Source: Tissierellales bacterium
GTDB lineage: Bacteria > Bacillota > Clostridia > Tissierellales > Sedimentibacteraceae
DNA length: 64,000 nucleotides
Reading direction: 5' to 3'
Assembly (NCBI GenBank): GCA_018433765.1
Contig: JAHDQO010000006.1
Coordinates: 183,034 to 247,033, forward strand
A program made the position numbers and the translations under genes. The notes under the pieces were generated by a model that made no database searches, was not told where the DNA came from, and saw only the letters and a program-made list of their open reading frames with translations. Shown in pieces: positions 43,821 to 51,522 of the stretch (the stretch's first letter is position 1; each line of letters starts with the position of its first letter).

Positions 43821-43979
43821 CTAATCTTCATAAATATTAATTTCTTTACACCTTGTACATTTCAATTCTATATATCCTATTTTATATTCTTTATCAATCC
43901 TCCCTAACAGCTTACCGCATTTTTTGCACCTCAGCTCCCTCAGCTCATCGTCTTTAGTTTCATTCTCGCATAAATTCAT
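43821..43979 (-). CDS. Com-like zinc-finger protein (prophage copy)
   Basis: 52 residues: ELRELRCKKCGKLLGRID and CTRCKEINIYED, the two-knuckle Com fold. Mu Com activates translation of the mom modification gene; a comparable target here is not visible. Paralogous to host 3638-3838, with the same GGGGCGTG ribosome site. Confidence 0.7.
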   Translation of the reverse strand: MNLCENETKDDELRELRCKKCGKLLGRIDKEYKIGYIELKCTRCKEINIYED

Positions 43980-44102
43980 AATCACGCCCCTCTGAGATTT
44001 TATTTACTTTTGACATGCTGTATTTTTTGTTACTCAACTATTTTGATTTCATTAAAACAATTAATAATCTTCTGAATCATCACCATAATCAAATATTGCT
44101 TT

Positions 44103-44297
44103 TTAACCATAAGTATTTATTCCATCACCTATTATTTTAGTACTGCAGGGTTTAGCATTTTCATCTATGTCTATTTTGTCTATAAATGATTTATATTGTT
44201 CTTCATAATCTTCTTTTTTTAACTCCTTTATTATGTCATTTAATTTATTTTCTTCTTTTACCTCAACAAGACACCTTATTAAATCTATACTGTTCAT
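44103..44297 (-). CDS. Small early phage protein, 64 aa
   Basis: Start at 44297 overlaps the stop of 44297-44434 (TAATGA region). Acidic, helical (IDLIRCLVEVKEENKLND). No family recognised. Confidence 0.55.
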   Translation of the reverse strand: MNSIDLIRCLVEVKEENKLNDIIKELKKEDYEEQYKSFIDKIDIDENAKPCSTKIIGDGINTYG

Positions 44298-44434
44298 TAA
44301 CTGCCCTCTCCCCACTCATAACCTTTTAAATTACACTTACCGCAAATATATTCACCTACTAAGTTCTCTTGATATTCTTCCGTCTCAGTGTCTATAATCT
44401 TTCCGCATATACTGCATCTAACATATACACCCAT
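44297..44434 (-). CDS. Small zinc-ribbon protein, 45 aa
   Basis: ATG at 44434 behind GGAGGAATC. Two CxxC pairs (CSICGK, CGKCNL) form a rubredoxin-like zinc ribbon. Typical of small early phage regulators. Confidence 0.65.
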   Translation of the reverse strand: MGVYVRCSICGKIIDTETEEYQENLVGEYICGKCNLKGYEWGEGS

Positions 44435-44446
44435 TTTGATTCCTCC

Positions 44447-44698
44447 TTAGTAACTACTTGTTAATTCTCTGATACATTTCTTACAAATCATTTTACCTTT
44501 GCAGTTGACTAATTTGCTGCTGTCTTTTTCTCCACAAAATATGCAGTCTCGTTCATATTTTTTTAGAATAATCTTTTCGTTATCAGTGTAAATTTCAAGT
44601 GCATCTTTGATTTCAATATCTAATACAGCCCTCAATTCTTTTGGAATTACTATCCTGCCTAAAGTATCAACTTTTCTTACTATTCCTGTAGCTTTCAT
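44447..44698 (-). CDS. AbrB-type regulator with zinc ribbon
   Basis: 83 residues. N-terminal swapped-hairpin AbrB domain (GIVRKVDTLGRIVIPKELRA) and C-terminal CxxC-CxxC ribbon (CIFCGEKD, CKKCIREL). Probably a DNA-binding phage transcription regulator. Ribosome site AGGAGG. Confidence 0.85.
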   Translation of the reverse strand: MKATGIVRKVDTLGRIVIPKELRAVLDIEIKDALEIYTDNEKIILKKYERDCIFCGEKDSSKLVNCKGKMICKKCIRELTSSY

Positions 44699-44715
44699 CT
44701 TTTACCTCCTATAAT

Positions 44716-44907
44716 CTATCTAATTATTACCGCTTTATGTTTACCTACTACCTTTCCACCTACTGCATATTCATTTACATTCTGCACAGTAACTCTAGCT
44801 ATTGGTAATGGTCCTATAACGGCATGCATAATAGGCATATCTTTATCAAATGTATTAAGCTCTTTTATTAAATCACCAACAGTTTTGATATTATAATATT
44901 CTGGCAT
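44716..44907 (-). CDS. Small early phage protein, 63 aa
   Basis: Contains TVGDLIKELNTFDKDMP, a motif frequent in small phage proteins of unknown role. Four bases from the replication gene upstream. Confidence 0.6.
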   Translation of the reverse strand: MPEYYNIKTVGDLIKELNTFDKDMPIMHAVIGPLPIARVTVQNVNEYAVGGKVVGKHKAVIIR

Positions 44908-44911
44908 ATCG

Positions 44912-45904
44912 CTACCCCTCCAATCCTAATTCCTCAGCTTTCTTTTCAAAGTTTCTTCTAGCTATTTCATCAAGCTGCTCAGCTGTATATTTGTCAGTTC
45001 TCTGCTCAAAGTTGTGAAATTTATTAGGTTTTATTACTTTTGATTTTTGGGTATTACTGCTGTTATTATCTTTGCTGTCATAATTACCCTCAAGTACTTT
45101 TATGAAATTATTAGGCTTAAACAGCCAGTCAAAAGTAGCTGTCCAGCCCTGTTTATTCTGCCCTGATAAAAAACAGCTTCGTCCAGCTTTTTTTATCATT
45201 TCAACTACAGCTTCTTGTCCATACACTCTAAGTCTTGCATTAATTGATTTTTTACGTTTATCGGTTAAATGCTTTACTGGTGGTAGAGCTTTACATGCAC
45301 TGTTATACAGCTTAACTATATCTTCATATGATTTTGAATTATCATTATCTTTAAGATCAGTATTAGCTGATGTAGAACTTTGTTCTACAGTACCTTCTAT
45401 ATTTACTTTACTCTCCTCTACTCTACTCTCTTCTACTTTGTCACTTTCTGCATGCATTTTTTTAGTTTCTACCGACACGATGTTTACATTTTTCTTATTC
45501 GTGTTAACATCATGTTTGCATAATGTAAGCAGTGGTTTAAAGATAACAAAATCAGCCCTCACATCTACCGTTTTTCTTCTCTTTGCGACATTGTAATAAT
45601 TTTCTTGAATACGGCGTGAAGTTAGTATGTTGTACTCTTGGTACATTTTATTGCTGAATATTTCCTTATTAATACTGAATTTTACTATCTGATTGAGTAT
45701 TTCTACATCCTCTGAAAGCTCGTTTGCGAGCAACACAGCCGACTCCTCGTCCCAGACCATGTAATAACCTTCCTCCCTGTAGAGCGCCTGTAGTAATCTC
45801 ACCCATATCCCCAGACCTGAGTTTTTAAATCTAGCTAGTAATATCCTTACGCTTGTATCAAAAGCGGTATCAATTGGGAAATATTCAAGACCTTTTTTAG
45901 CCAA
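44912..45904 (-). CDS. DUF4373 phage replication initiator-like protein
   Basis: 330 residues. The N-terminal domain (YFPIDTAFDTSVRIL... LGIWVRLLQALYREEGYYM) is the DUF4373/Lin1244-type winged helix of phage replication proteins; a linker rich in Glu, Ser and Asn leads to a DnaD-like C-terminal region (IVKLYNSACKALPPVKHL). It probably opens the phage origin and recruits the host helicase loader. Confidence 0.8.
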   Translation of the reverse strand: MAKKGLEYFPIDTAFDTSVRILLARFKNSGLGIWVRLLQALYREEGYYMVWDEESAVLLANELSEDVEILNQIVKFSINKEIFSNKMYQEYNILTSRRIQENYYNVAKRRKTVDVRADFVIFKPLLTLCKHDVNTNKKNVNIVSVETKKMHAESDKVEESRVEESKVNIEGTVEQSSTSANTDLKDNDNSKSYEDIVKLYNSACKALPPVKHLTDKRKKSINARLRVYGQEAVVEMIKKAGRSCFLSGQNKQGWTATFDWLFKPNNFIKVLEGNYDSKDNNSSNTQKSKVIKPNKFHNFEQRTDKYTAEQLDEIARRNFEKKAEELGLEG

Positions 45905-45949
45905 AGTTTACAATCACCACCTTAGAAAGGGAGATAATATCTCCCTTAT

Positions 45950-46654
45950 TTATGCTATTATTTGTATGTACTCAATATCTTTAAGTTCATTCTCTAAATA
46001 CTGTTTAATGTTAAGTACGGCTTGGTTTTTCCATGCCCCTCCATCTGCTTCGATTAATGCTGCTGATGGTCCGCTCTTCATCCTAAACACAAATTTACTT
46101 TCAGGCTGTCCTACTTCTGTAAATGTTCTATATGGTATTAGGGATACTGGATTTGGTAGTTCTACTTCTTCTATACGTGCTACTCCTGATTTTGCTGTTA
46201 CCTGCTGTGTTATGCCGTCATCTCCTACCTGCTTAACTACTTCTTCTTTTATATTGCCGACAACTTTTAGTACTTTTGATTTGTCTTCATTATCTATAAA
46301 GCATGACTGCATCATGATAATAAAATTTTCTGTATCTAAGAATCTAGAAAATTCTATTCTAGGTAATTGTGCTGTAGTTCGTATGAAGCAGTGTCTGTCA
46401 TAATTTTCTTTCAGCTGTGATATTACTTCTACTGTTTTATAATTCTTAATATGAACTATAAGGTCTGTATTTTGGAAACCATCAATATCATTTTTTATGT
46501 AGTCTACTAATCCTGTTAATGTGTTTAACTCTAATCCTTCTGATAATGGTTCTTTGATGATTTCTAATTCTTTATCTGAATACTTATTTCCCCTATAATC
46601 TATTATCTTTGGTTCATTTAATCCTACTATGTATTTTAAAGCGTCTTTTATCAT
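45950..46654 (-). CDS. Conserved early phage protein, possibly DUF2303-like
   Basis: 234 residues with YKTVEVIS and PNPVSLIPYRTFTEV... PSAALIEADGGAWKNQA. The overall layout recalls the YfdQ/DUF2303 group of phage early proteins, but the match is weak. It precedes the DUF4373 gene in the early operon. Confidence 0.5.
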   Translation of the reverse strand: MIKDALKYIVGLNEPKIIDYRGNKYSDKELEIIKEPLSEGLELNTLTGLVDYIKNDIDGFQNTDLIVHIKNYKTVEVISQLKENYDRHCFIRTTAQLPRIEFSRFLDTENFIIMMQSCFIDNEDKSKVLKVVGNIKEEVVKQVGDDGITQQVTAKSGVARIEEVELPNPVSLIPYRTFTEVGQPESKFVFRMKSGPSAALIEADGGAWKNQAVLNIKQYLENELKDIEYIQIIA

Positions 46655-46666
46655 TTAAAAATCCTC

Positions 46667-47029
46667 CTAATTATTTATATTTACTACTTTTTTATTTTCT
46701 GGTTCACTTTCTGACTTACTTTTTGTGTAATCTTCTATTCCCATCTGTCTTATTTCTGCTGCATGTACATTTCCTGAACTGTCTTTGTCAAGTATAATTC
46801 TGCTTTCAACACTTCTCACAGGTACGAGTGCTGATTTTGTTTGAAAACTTACTGCTGAAAAGTCCCTTGTTTCACTTGGTTTAAAAGTGATGTTTATTGT
46901 TATTTTTCTTGCTTTCTTTGGATCTGTGTTTGGATCAGCTATGTTGTCTAGTACTTTTTCTAGTTCTATGTCAAACTGTTCAGCTAATGCTCCATTTGCT
47001 AAATTAGCAATATTGATATTTGCTGGCAA
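46667..47029 (-). CDS. Phage early protein of the type annotated replication terminator protein
   Basis: 120 residues from a TTG at 47029, chosen because GAGAGGAGG lies seven bases upstream; the frame also extends 24 codons further without one. LANGALAEQFDIELEKVLDNI and ARKITINITFKPSETRD are typical of this clostridial and bacillus phage family. The databank name is not experimentally based. It overlaps 47004 by 26 bases. Confidence 0.7.
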   Translation of the reverse strand: MPANINIANLANGALAEQFDIELEKVLDNIADPNTDPKKARKITINITFKPSETRDFSAVSFQTKSALVPVRSVESRIILDKDSSGNVHAAEIRQMGIEDYTKSKSESEPENKKVVNINN

Positions 47030-47219
47030 CTTTTTTCCTCCTCTCTTTGCATATATTTGATTTTTCTTCATAGTAATTTGATAATCTTGCAACTGCTGCA
47101 TTAAAAATAGTTAATGCTTCCATTTCACCTTCATCATCAGTTAAAGATGTTTCATACTCAAATAATTCATCAATTCTGCCTTTCATTTCTTTAATATCTT
47201 TCTGATTAAGCTCTGCCAT
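47004..47219 (-). CDS. Small early phage protein, 71 aa
   Basis: Acidic helical protein (IDELFEYETSLTDDEGEME). Its last 26 bases contain the ribosome site and start of the next gene, so translation is coupled. Confidence 0.6.
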   Translation of the reverse strand: MAELNQKDIKEMKGRIDELFEYETSLTDDEGEMEALTIFNAAVARLSNYYEEKSNICKERRKKVASKYQYC

Positions 47220-47466
47220 ATGCTACTGCCCTCCTTTTGTACTTTTGTATGTTTTTCTTACATTTTGCACTTTCACATAGTAAATAATCCATAATTGCCT
47301 CTTCTCTTTTTACAGCTTCTTCAGGTGATGCCCATGCAAAACATTCTTCATTCCAAAGGAGCTTTCGCATTACCTCACATCTTCTGTTTTCTATATTGTA
47401 AATACAATTACTGCAATCTTTAACTTCACAATTAAATATAGATTTTTTCTTACTTTTCTTATCCAT
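47206..47466 (-). CDS. Cysteine-rich early phage protein
   Basis: 86 residues from ATG at 47466 (AGGAGTAAAA upstream). Seven Cys in CEVKDCSNCIYN... CEVMR... CFAW, likely zinc-binding. Role unknown. Confidence 0.6.
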   Translation of the reverse strand: MDKKSKKKSIFNCEVKDCSNCIYNIENRRCEVMRKLLWNEECFAWASPEEAVKREEAIMDYLLCESAKCKKNIQKYKRRAVAYGRA

Positions 47467-47555
47467 TTTTACTCCTATATATTTCAATCTGGGAATGGAA
47501 TAGGGGGAAGTTTTAAACCACTCCCAGTTGAAAGCTAAAATATTGTATGTTATAA

Positions 47556-47711
47556 TTAGTTAAGTATTTTATTATTGTAAAAGTCGTTTGTTCTCCCAAA
47601 ACAGCGGCTTTTTTTATTTTCTAGTTCTGCCATAAATGTTCTTTTGTCTCCATCTCTGATAAGAACTAGTCCAAATTCTTCATATAAATATAAAGCCTTT
47701 TCTACAGACAT
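47556..47711 (-). CDS. Small early phage protein, 51 aa
   Basis: ATG at 47711 behind GGAGGTAAAT. MSVEKALYLYEEFGLVLIRD... is beta-alpha and unrecognised. Confidence 0.6.
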   Translation of the reverse strand: MSVEKALYLYEEFGLVLIRDGDKRTFMAELENKKSRCFGRTNDFYNNKILN

Positions 47712-47720
47712 ATTTACCTC

Positions 47721-48155
47721 CTAATAGTTTATTAGTGCTAATGATAATCCTGATGCACATGCTTCCTTGATTTCTTTTACTGCATTTTCCCATCTAGGTA
47801 CTTCTTTAGGTTCTATTTTGTCATCTACTGCTATATCTATAAGGTCATTTCTAATATCATCAATATCCCTGTTTTCCCTCTGAAAACTTAGAACACCATT
47901 TGACGGTTTGTAAATACTCACTTCTGGAAGGATAAGCTGTCCAACTTCTGTATTTCTTAGATATTGATAGCCTATAAATTTATTTCTATATACTTTCATC
48001 ATTTTTACAACAGTTTCTTCGCTTGGTCTATTTATATTTCTTTCATAATTGCTTACAGCTGTTACTGATACATCTAACAGCTCTGCTGCGTATTCTTGTG
48101 AAAGTTTCGCATTTTCTCTTGCTGTTTTAAAGCAAAGTCCCAAGTCCTGCTCCAT
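47721..48155 (-). CDS. XRE-family transcription regulator (144 aa)
   Basis: ATG at 48155, chosen because GGAGG lies eight bases upstream. Residues about 13-65 form a helix-turn-helix (KLSQEYAAELLDVSVTAVSN). The C-terminal 80 residues do not match a peptidase or sensor domain. Probably an early phage regulator. Confidence 0.8.
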   Translation of the reverse strand: MEQDLGLCFKTARENAKLSQEYAAELLDVSVTAVSNYERNINRPSEETVVKMMKVYRNKFIGYQYLRNTEVGQLILPEVSIYKPSNGVLSFQRENRDIDDIRNDLIDIAVDDKIEPKEVPRWENAVKEIKEACASGLSLALINY

Positions 48156-48204
48156 GGTAATACCTCCATCTTTCATCTATAATATAAACATAATCACCCC
48201 TCAC

Positions 48205-48375
48205 TCATGACACTTTCAAGCCCTCATTTCGACTCATACAGCTCTTCTCTACTTTTTTTACTGGTTTAGTTTCAACTACTGCACCGCACTGTCTGCATCT
48301 TACTTCTAACAATTTGTCAACTGCATAGGCACTAAACCCGCATTTCGGACATTCATATTCTCTGAATATAATCAA
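48205..48375 (-). CDS. Small zinc-ribbon protein, 56 aa
   Basis: CPKCGF and CRQCGA pairs plus a basic tail. The frame opens at TTG 48375; the ribosome site AAAGGAG is very close, so ATA two codons later may be used instead. Com/rubredoxin-like, role unknown. Confidence 0.55.
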   Translation of the reverse strand: MIIFREYECPKCGFSAYAVDKLLEVRCRQCGAVVETKPVKKVEKSCMSRNEGLKVS

Positions 48376-48392
48376 CTCCTTTCAAAATAACG

Positions 48393-48617
48393 TCATACTA
48401 TATTCTCTGAATTTTTCTTTGCCTTGTTTTCTGCTATAATCTTATTATTGATTTCAATTTTTTTTTCGTCAGGCAAATTGTCCCATGCTCTGCTGATTAT
48501 ATAATCTAATCTTTCTTTTCTATCTTTACTTAAAACCATGCCGTTGTGATAAATTTTAGTACCATCAGGCATAACATCCATATATTCATAACTATTTCCA
48601 TATTTGTCGTAATACAT
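48393..48617 (-). CDS. Small early phage protein, 74 aa
   Basis: MYYDKYGNSYEYMDVMPDG then charged helices. Ribosome site AAAAGGAGTTG. No family recognised. Confidence 0.6.
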   Translation of the reverse strand: MYYDKYGNSYEYMDVMPDGTKIYHNGMVLSKDRKERLDYIISRAWDNLPDEKKIEINNKIIAENKAKKNSENIV

Positions 48618-48676
48618 ATAATCAACTCCTTTTCTATAAATGTATGAAGTACTGATTGTACATAATGATTGATATT

Positions 48677-48898
48677 TTATCCGTATTCTGTTTCCTTCGA
48701 TTCTTTATCCTCATTGTCAAAGATAGAATCATCTGATATCTGCAAAACTTTCTTGATTTCTAATCCAACTTTTAAAGATGGATTGGAAGTTCCAAGCTCA
48801 ATCCTTGTATAGTGCGGTCTTTTCATTCCTACCGCTTCTGCTACCTGTGCTTGTGTCAAACCAAGCTCTTTCCTTCTTTTTCTCATTTGTTCCCGCAT
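48677..48898 (-). CDS. Cro-like XRE regulator, 73 aa
   Basis: Helix-turn-helix RKELGLTQAQVAEAVGMK with recognition helix residues HYTRIE and the short acidic tail of Cro-type repressors. Lies in the early operon, opposite in strand to immR, so it is the likely lytic-side regulator. Confidence 0.8.
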   Translation of the reverse strand: MREQMRKRRKELGLTQAQVAEAVGMKRPHYTRIELGTSNPSLKVGLEIKKVLQISDDSIFDNEDKESKETEYG

Positions 48899-48921
48899 GT
48901 TCTCACCTCCTGTTAAGTTTT

Positions 48922-49155
48922 TTATAAAATCAGAGTAAATATTGAGTTTGTTATAACTGCTACTATAAAAGCTACAATTATTCTAAAAACATATGGATGC
49001 AAGTCTTCAAACATCATTACTTTATCAATTACATTAAACTCTGATGTTTGAATATATCTTTCTCTTTGTTCCTCTGTCCATTTTTTAGAATAGCATTTGT
49101 ATTTTCTTAGATAATTTTGAATGTATTTTGGATTTTTATTATTCACTCTCAGCAC
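48922..49155 (-). CDS. Small membrane protein, 77 aa
   Basis: Basic N-terminal part (NKNPKYIQNYLRKYKCYSKK) and one C-terminal hydrophobic helix (about 57-77). Role unknown. Confidence 0.6.
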   Translation of the reverse strand: MLRVNNKNPKYIQNYLRKYKCYSKKWTEEQRERYIQTSEFNVIDKVMMFEDLHPYVFRIIVAFIVAVITNSIFTLIL

Positions 49156-49225
49156 CTCCTATTAAATAAACTTGTTGTTATTTCCAACATGTGGTAATAT
49201 TTTGTTGAAAGGGGGTGAAATAAAA

Positions 49226-49462
49226 ATGAAATTCATTCAATTTAAATGTGGTAATTGCGGTTCTAAATTTGAAATAAATATACAAAGTTACCTTCAACGT
49301 TCTAAAAACTTAGAAAATGAATCTGATATAACTTGCCCAAGCTGTCTTAATAAACTTCCAATAAATATTTTCTACTTTTTAAATGAGTTGTCGTTGTCTG
49401 ATGACTTTAAAGGAGAAAGTAGTTGGGAAATTGGAACATATCTCAAAGATGAATGTACTTAG
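49226..49462 (+). CDS. Zinc-ribbon protein on the plus strand, 78 aa
   Basis: ATG at 49226 behind AAAGGGGGTG. CGNCGSKFE and CPSCLNKL form a ribbon. It is the only plus-strand gene within the early operon and overlaps 49443 at its end, so it is probably independently regulated. Confidence 0.7.
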   Translation: MKFIQFKCGNCGSKFEINIQSYLQRSKNLENESDITCPSCLNKLPINIFYFLNELSLSDDFKGESSWEIGTYLKDECT

Positions 49463-49709
49463 ACATATTATTTAATATTAATCCTGTGTCTCGAAGAACT
49501 GCATATGCTTGACTATATGTAAGTTCTTCACTCTTGAATATTTCAATTATGCTATCCGCTATTTTCATTTGTTTTCTGTCAAGCTCTATACAATTATCTC
49601 TTAATAATTTTATAAAGCATTGCTGTACATCTAAACCGTATGCATTTGCTGGTTTTCTTTCTGTTTTTAATTCACTATTTTGATTATTATTTTCATTTGT
49701 TTTTTCCAC
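49443..49709 (-). CDS. Small early phage protein, 88 aa
   Basis: Asn/Glu-rich N-terminus, then VQQCFIKLLRDNCIELDRK helical region. Convergent and slightly overlapping with 49226. No family recognised. Confidence 0.6.
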   Translation of the reverse strand: MEKTNENNNQNSELKTERKPANAYGLDVQQCFIKLLRDNCIELDRKQMKIADSIIEIFKSEELTYSQAYAVLRDTGLILNNMSKYIHL

Positions 49710-49806
49710 CTCAATACCTCCCTTCTTATATGCAAAATAGTTAATAATAATTGAATTTTCTACTTAATAATTAATATTTCAAAACAGATTATCTTAAATC
49801 AGTTTA

Positions 49807-50028
49807 TTAATCCTCTAACTTAATATTTTGAGTTTTTAAATCTGAAAATACTATCAATTGGTTATCTGTGTAACTGTTAACAGCTTTTTTCATATAATTA
49901 ACTGATTTTTTCATTTGTTCTTCATAATTAGGATGTTTTCTAAAATCATTATGACAAGCAAGCATATAATTATTTACTGCTGTAAATAGTTCTTCGTTCA
50001 ATGATTTTATTAAATTTAGTTCTTTCAT
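49807..50028 (-). CDS. Small early phage protein, 73 aa
   Basis: ATG at 50028 (AAAGGATG upstream) gives MKELNLIKSLNEELF; a longer frame to 50073 has no ribosome site. Helical, unrecognised. Confidence 0.6.
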   Translation of the reverse strand: MKELNLIKSLNEELFTAVNNYMLACHNDFRKHPNYEEQMKKSVNYMKKAVNSYTDNQLIVFSDLKTQNIKLED

Positions 50029-50077
50029 CGTTTTTTCATCCTTTCTACATACAGAAAAATTTAAAGAAAACAATATG

Positions 50078-50284
50078 CTAATTTGAAACTATCCAATCGT
50101 CTGCCATTAAGTCCTCTGCTTGAGGATTCCATCGAGGAACTGATAATGAATTATTTCTATAAACTTCACATGCTCTACTTGTATTTGTTGGTTTAATCTT
50201 AATGTCTCTGAATATTTCTTTATTTTTTCTGGTAATAAACAATTTTTCTTCAACTGTTTTTTTTACTGCTTCTTGTATGTACAC
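50078..50284 (-). CDS. DUF2829/Tad2-like protein
   Basis: 68 residues: MYIQEAVKKTVEEKLFITRK, KIKPTNTS and SVPRWNPQAEDLMADDWI. These match the short DUF2829 (MW1434-type) family, whose longer members include Tad2, a phage protein that sequesters the Thoeris signalling molecule. Being among the first early genes fits an anti-defence role, though short members have not all been shown to act this way. Ribosome site GAAGGGAGG. Confidence 0.65.
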   Translation of the reverse strand: MYIQEAVKKTVEEKLFITRKNKEIFRDIKIKPTNTSRACEVYRNNSLSVPRWNPQAEDLMADDWIVSN

Positions 50285-50397
50285 ATACTTACCTCCCTTC
50301 CAATAATACAGACGACTTACTACATCAGTTAATAGAAATTAAAACTAAGAAACTTGACTTGTTAAAGCAAGATATTTAACAATATTATTTAAAATAT

Positions 50398-50571
50398 CTA
50401 CTTGAATTTATTAAATAAACTAAATAAATTTATAACTGTTAAAAGAAGTGTAATTGTCATCAATTTTATTGAAAAATTATGCCTTCGTACTTGACCTTCG
50501 AGTTCATTCACTCTTTTTTCTAAGCTATTTGAATTATGTTTATTTAGATTGTTTTCATTACTTTTTAACAA
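50398..50571 (-). CDS. Small coiled-coil membrane protein, 57 aa
   Basis: TTG at 50571 (GAGGAG upstream). Helical charged half (LEKRVNELEGQVRRH) and a C-terminal hydrophobic helix (LMTITLLLTVINLF), like XhlA-type small proteins. Role unknown. Confidence 0.5.
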   Translation of the reverse strand: MLKSNENNLNKHNSNSLEKRVNELEGQVRRHNFSIKLMTITLLLTVINLFSLFNKFK

Positions 50572-50600
50572 AAGACATTCTCCTCTAACATAATAATTCT

Positions 50601-50759
50601 TTAAATTTTTAGTATCTCATCAATCATGTTATCAGCAGTTAATTCAGTTTCTTTTTTAATGATTGCAGTTGCAATAACCATTATTCTATGTATCTTAGGT
50701 ATAACTAGTTCCAACTTTTGTATTCTTTTTTCAAGTTCACTTCTCTTTTTAAATAACAT
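50601..50759 (-). CDS. Small early phage protein, 52 aa
   Basis: ATG at 50759 behind GGAAAGTAAG. Coiled-coil type (SELEKRIQKLELVIPKIH) with a hydrophobic middle. It is the first gene of the leftward early operon. Confidence 0.55.
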   Translation of the reverse strand: MLFKKRSELEKRIQKLELVIPKIHRIMVIATAIIKKETELTADNMIDEILKI

Positions 50760-50795
50760 GCTTACTTTCCTTCAAAAAAATCCCTATGTTACCTC

Positions 50796-50824
50796 TTGTA
50801 ACACTTGTAAAAATTTGTTACAAT
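50796..50824 (+). promoter_or_regulatory. immR promoter with palindromic operator
   Basis: TTGTAA (50796-50801), 17 bases, TACAAT (50819-50824). The two elements lie in a perfect dyad, TTGTAACA-N12-TGTTACAA (50796-50823), a candidate ImmR operator controlling both immR and the leftward early genes. Confidence 0.7.
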
Positions 50825-50920
50825 ATGTTTGATTGGTTTAAAAAAATATTAATTTTACCAGATGAATAACTTGTTTTTTGTCTGGATAAAATTTCAATAA
50901 TTAATAATATGAATATTTTG

Positions 50921-50998
50921 TGGCAATACGGAACTTATTTAATTTGATTATAGTTCCATTTTGCCACTATGTCAAGAAGTTTTTTTTATCTTTTTTTG
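50921..50998 (+). promoter_or_regulatory. Leader hairpin upstream of immR
   Basis: TGGCAA and GGAAC pair with GTTCC and TTGCCA (50921-50966), followed after 13 bases by a T-rich stretch (50980-50998). It could attenuate immR or stabilise the leader. The gap before the T-run makes a simple terminator uncertain. Confidence 0.5.
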
Positions 50999-51021
50999 AA
51001 ATATGTAATAAGGAGCAACTT

Positions 51022-51369
51022 ATGTTTTCACTAAGATTAAAAGAATTAAGAAATAAATTAAATATTTCTCAACAAAAATTAGCAGATGCCTTAGGTTTAA
51101 AAAGAACTACTATTGCAGGTTATGAAACAAAAGGCAGAGAACCTTCAATTGAAATACTTAATAAGATTGCTAATTATTTTAATGTTTCAATTGATTATTT
51201 AACTGGTAGAGAAGAACTAACACCAGATCAAGAGCTAGCTGCTTTGTTATCTGATCCAGATATGCATGTAGCATTTCAAGACTATAGCAGTTGGACTGAT
51301 GAGGATAAAAAAGAACTTATTACTTATTTAAAAGCTAAAAGAGTGATGAGGGAGAATAAGGATAAGTAG
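51022..51369 (+). CDS. ImmR-like XRE repressor
   Basis: 115 residues. N-terminal helix-turn-helix (LNISQQKLADALGLKRTTIAGYE) and a C-terminal dimerisation part. It resembles ImmR/phi105-type repressors that keep the prophage silent and are removed by ImmA proteolysis after DNA damage. I start at ATG 51022 (AAGGAGC upstream), not at the 34-codon longer frame. Its usual partner immA is 11 kb downstream (62795), an unusual separation caused by the cassette island. Confidence 0.85.
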   Translation: MFSLRLKELRNKLNISQQKLADALGLKRTTIAGYETKGREPSIEILNKIANYFNVSIDYLTGREELTPDQELAALLSDPDMHVAFQDYSSWTDEDKKELITYLKAKRVMRENKDK

Positions 51370-51398
51370 TTATAATTGAGTATTAATTATTTATATAC

Positions 51399-51483
51399 AT
51401 GGGGATTTGGGACAAACTTGTGGAAAAGACAACTTAATAGATAGTAAATTAATCCTATAAAATATTTTTGTGGGATTTTTTAT
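51399..51483 (+). promoter_or_regulatory. Leader/terminator element directly after immR
   Basis: Shares GGGACAAAC, GTGGAAAAGACAACTTAATAG and GTAAATTAATCC with the other leaders; terminator arms at 51451-51478 plus TTTTTT. The 12-codon frame MGIWDKLVEKTT (51399-51437) matches the host copy at 8810. It controls readthrough from immR into the 51523 gene. Confidence 0.7.
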
Positions 51484-51522
51484 GTTTTATAATAAATCTA
51501 ATAAAACAAAGGAGAATTAATC

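Noticed and set aside
44036..44102. Very short minus-strand frame (MVMIQKIINCFNEIKIVE)
   Set aside because: Only 18 codons and no ribosome site.
50626..50832. 68-codon plus-strand frame before immR
   Set aside because: It is the shadow of the minus-strand early gene 50601-50759 and has no ribosome site.
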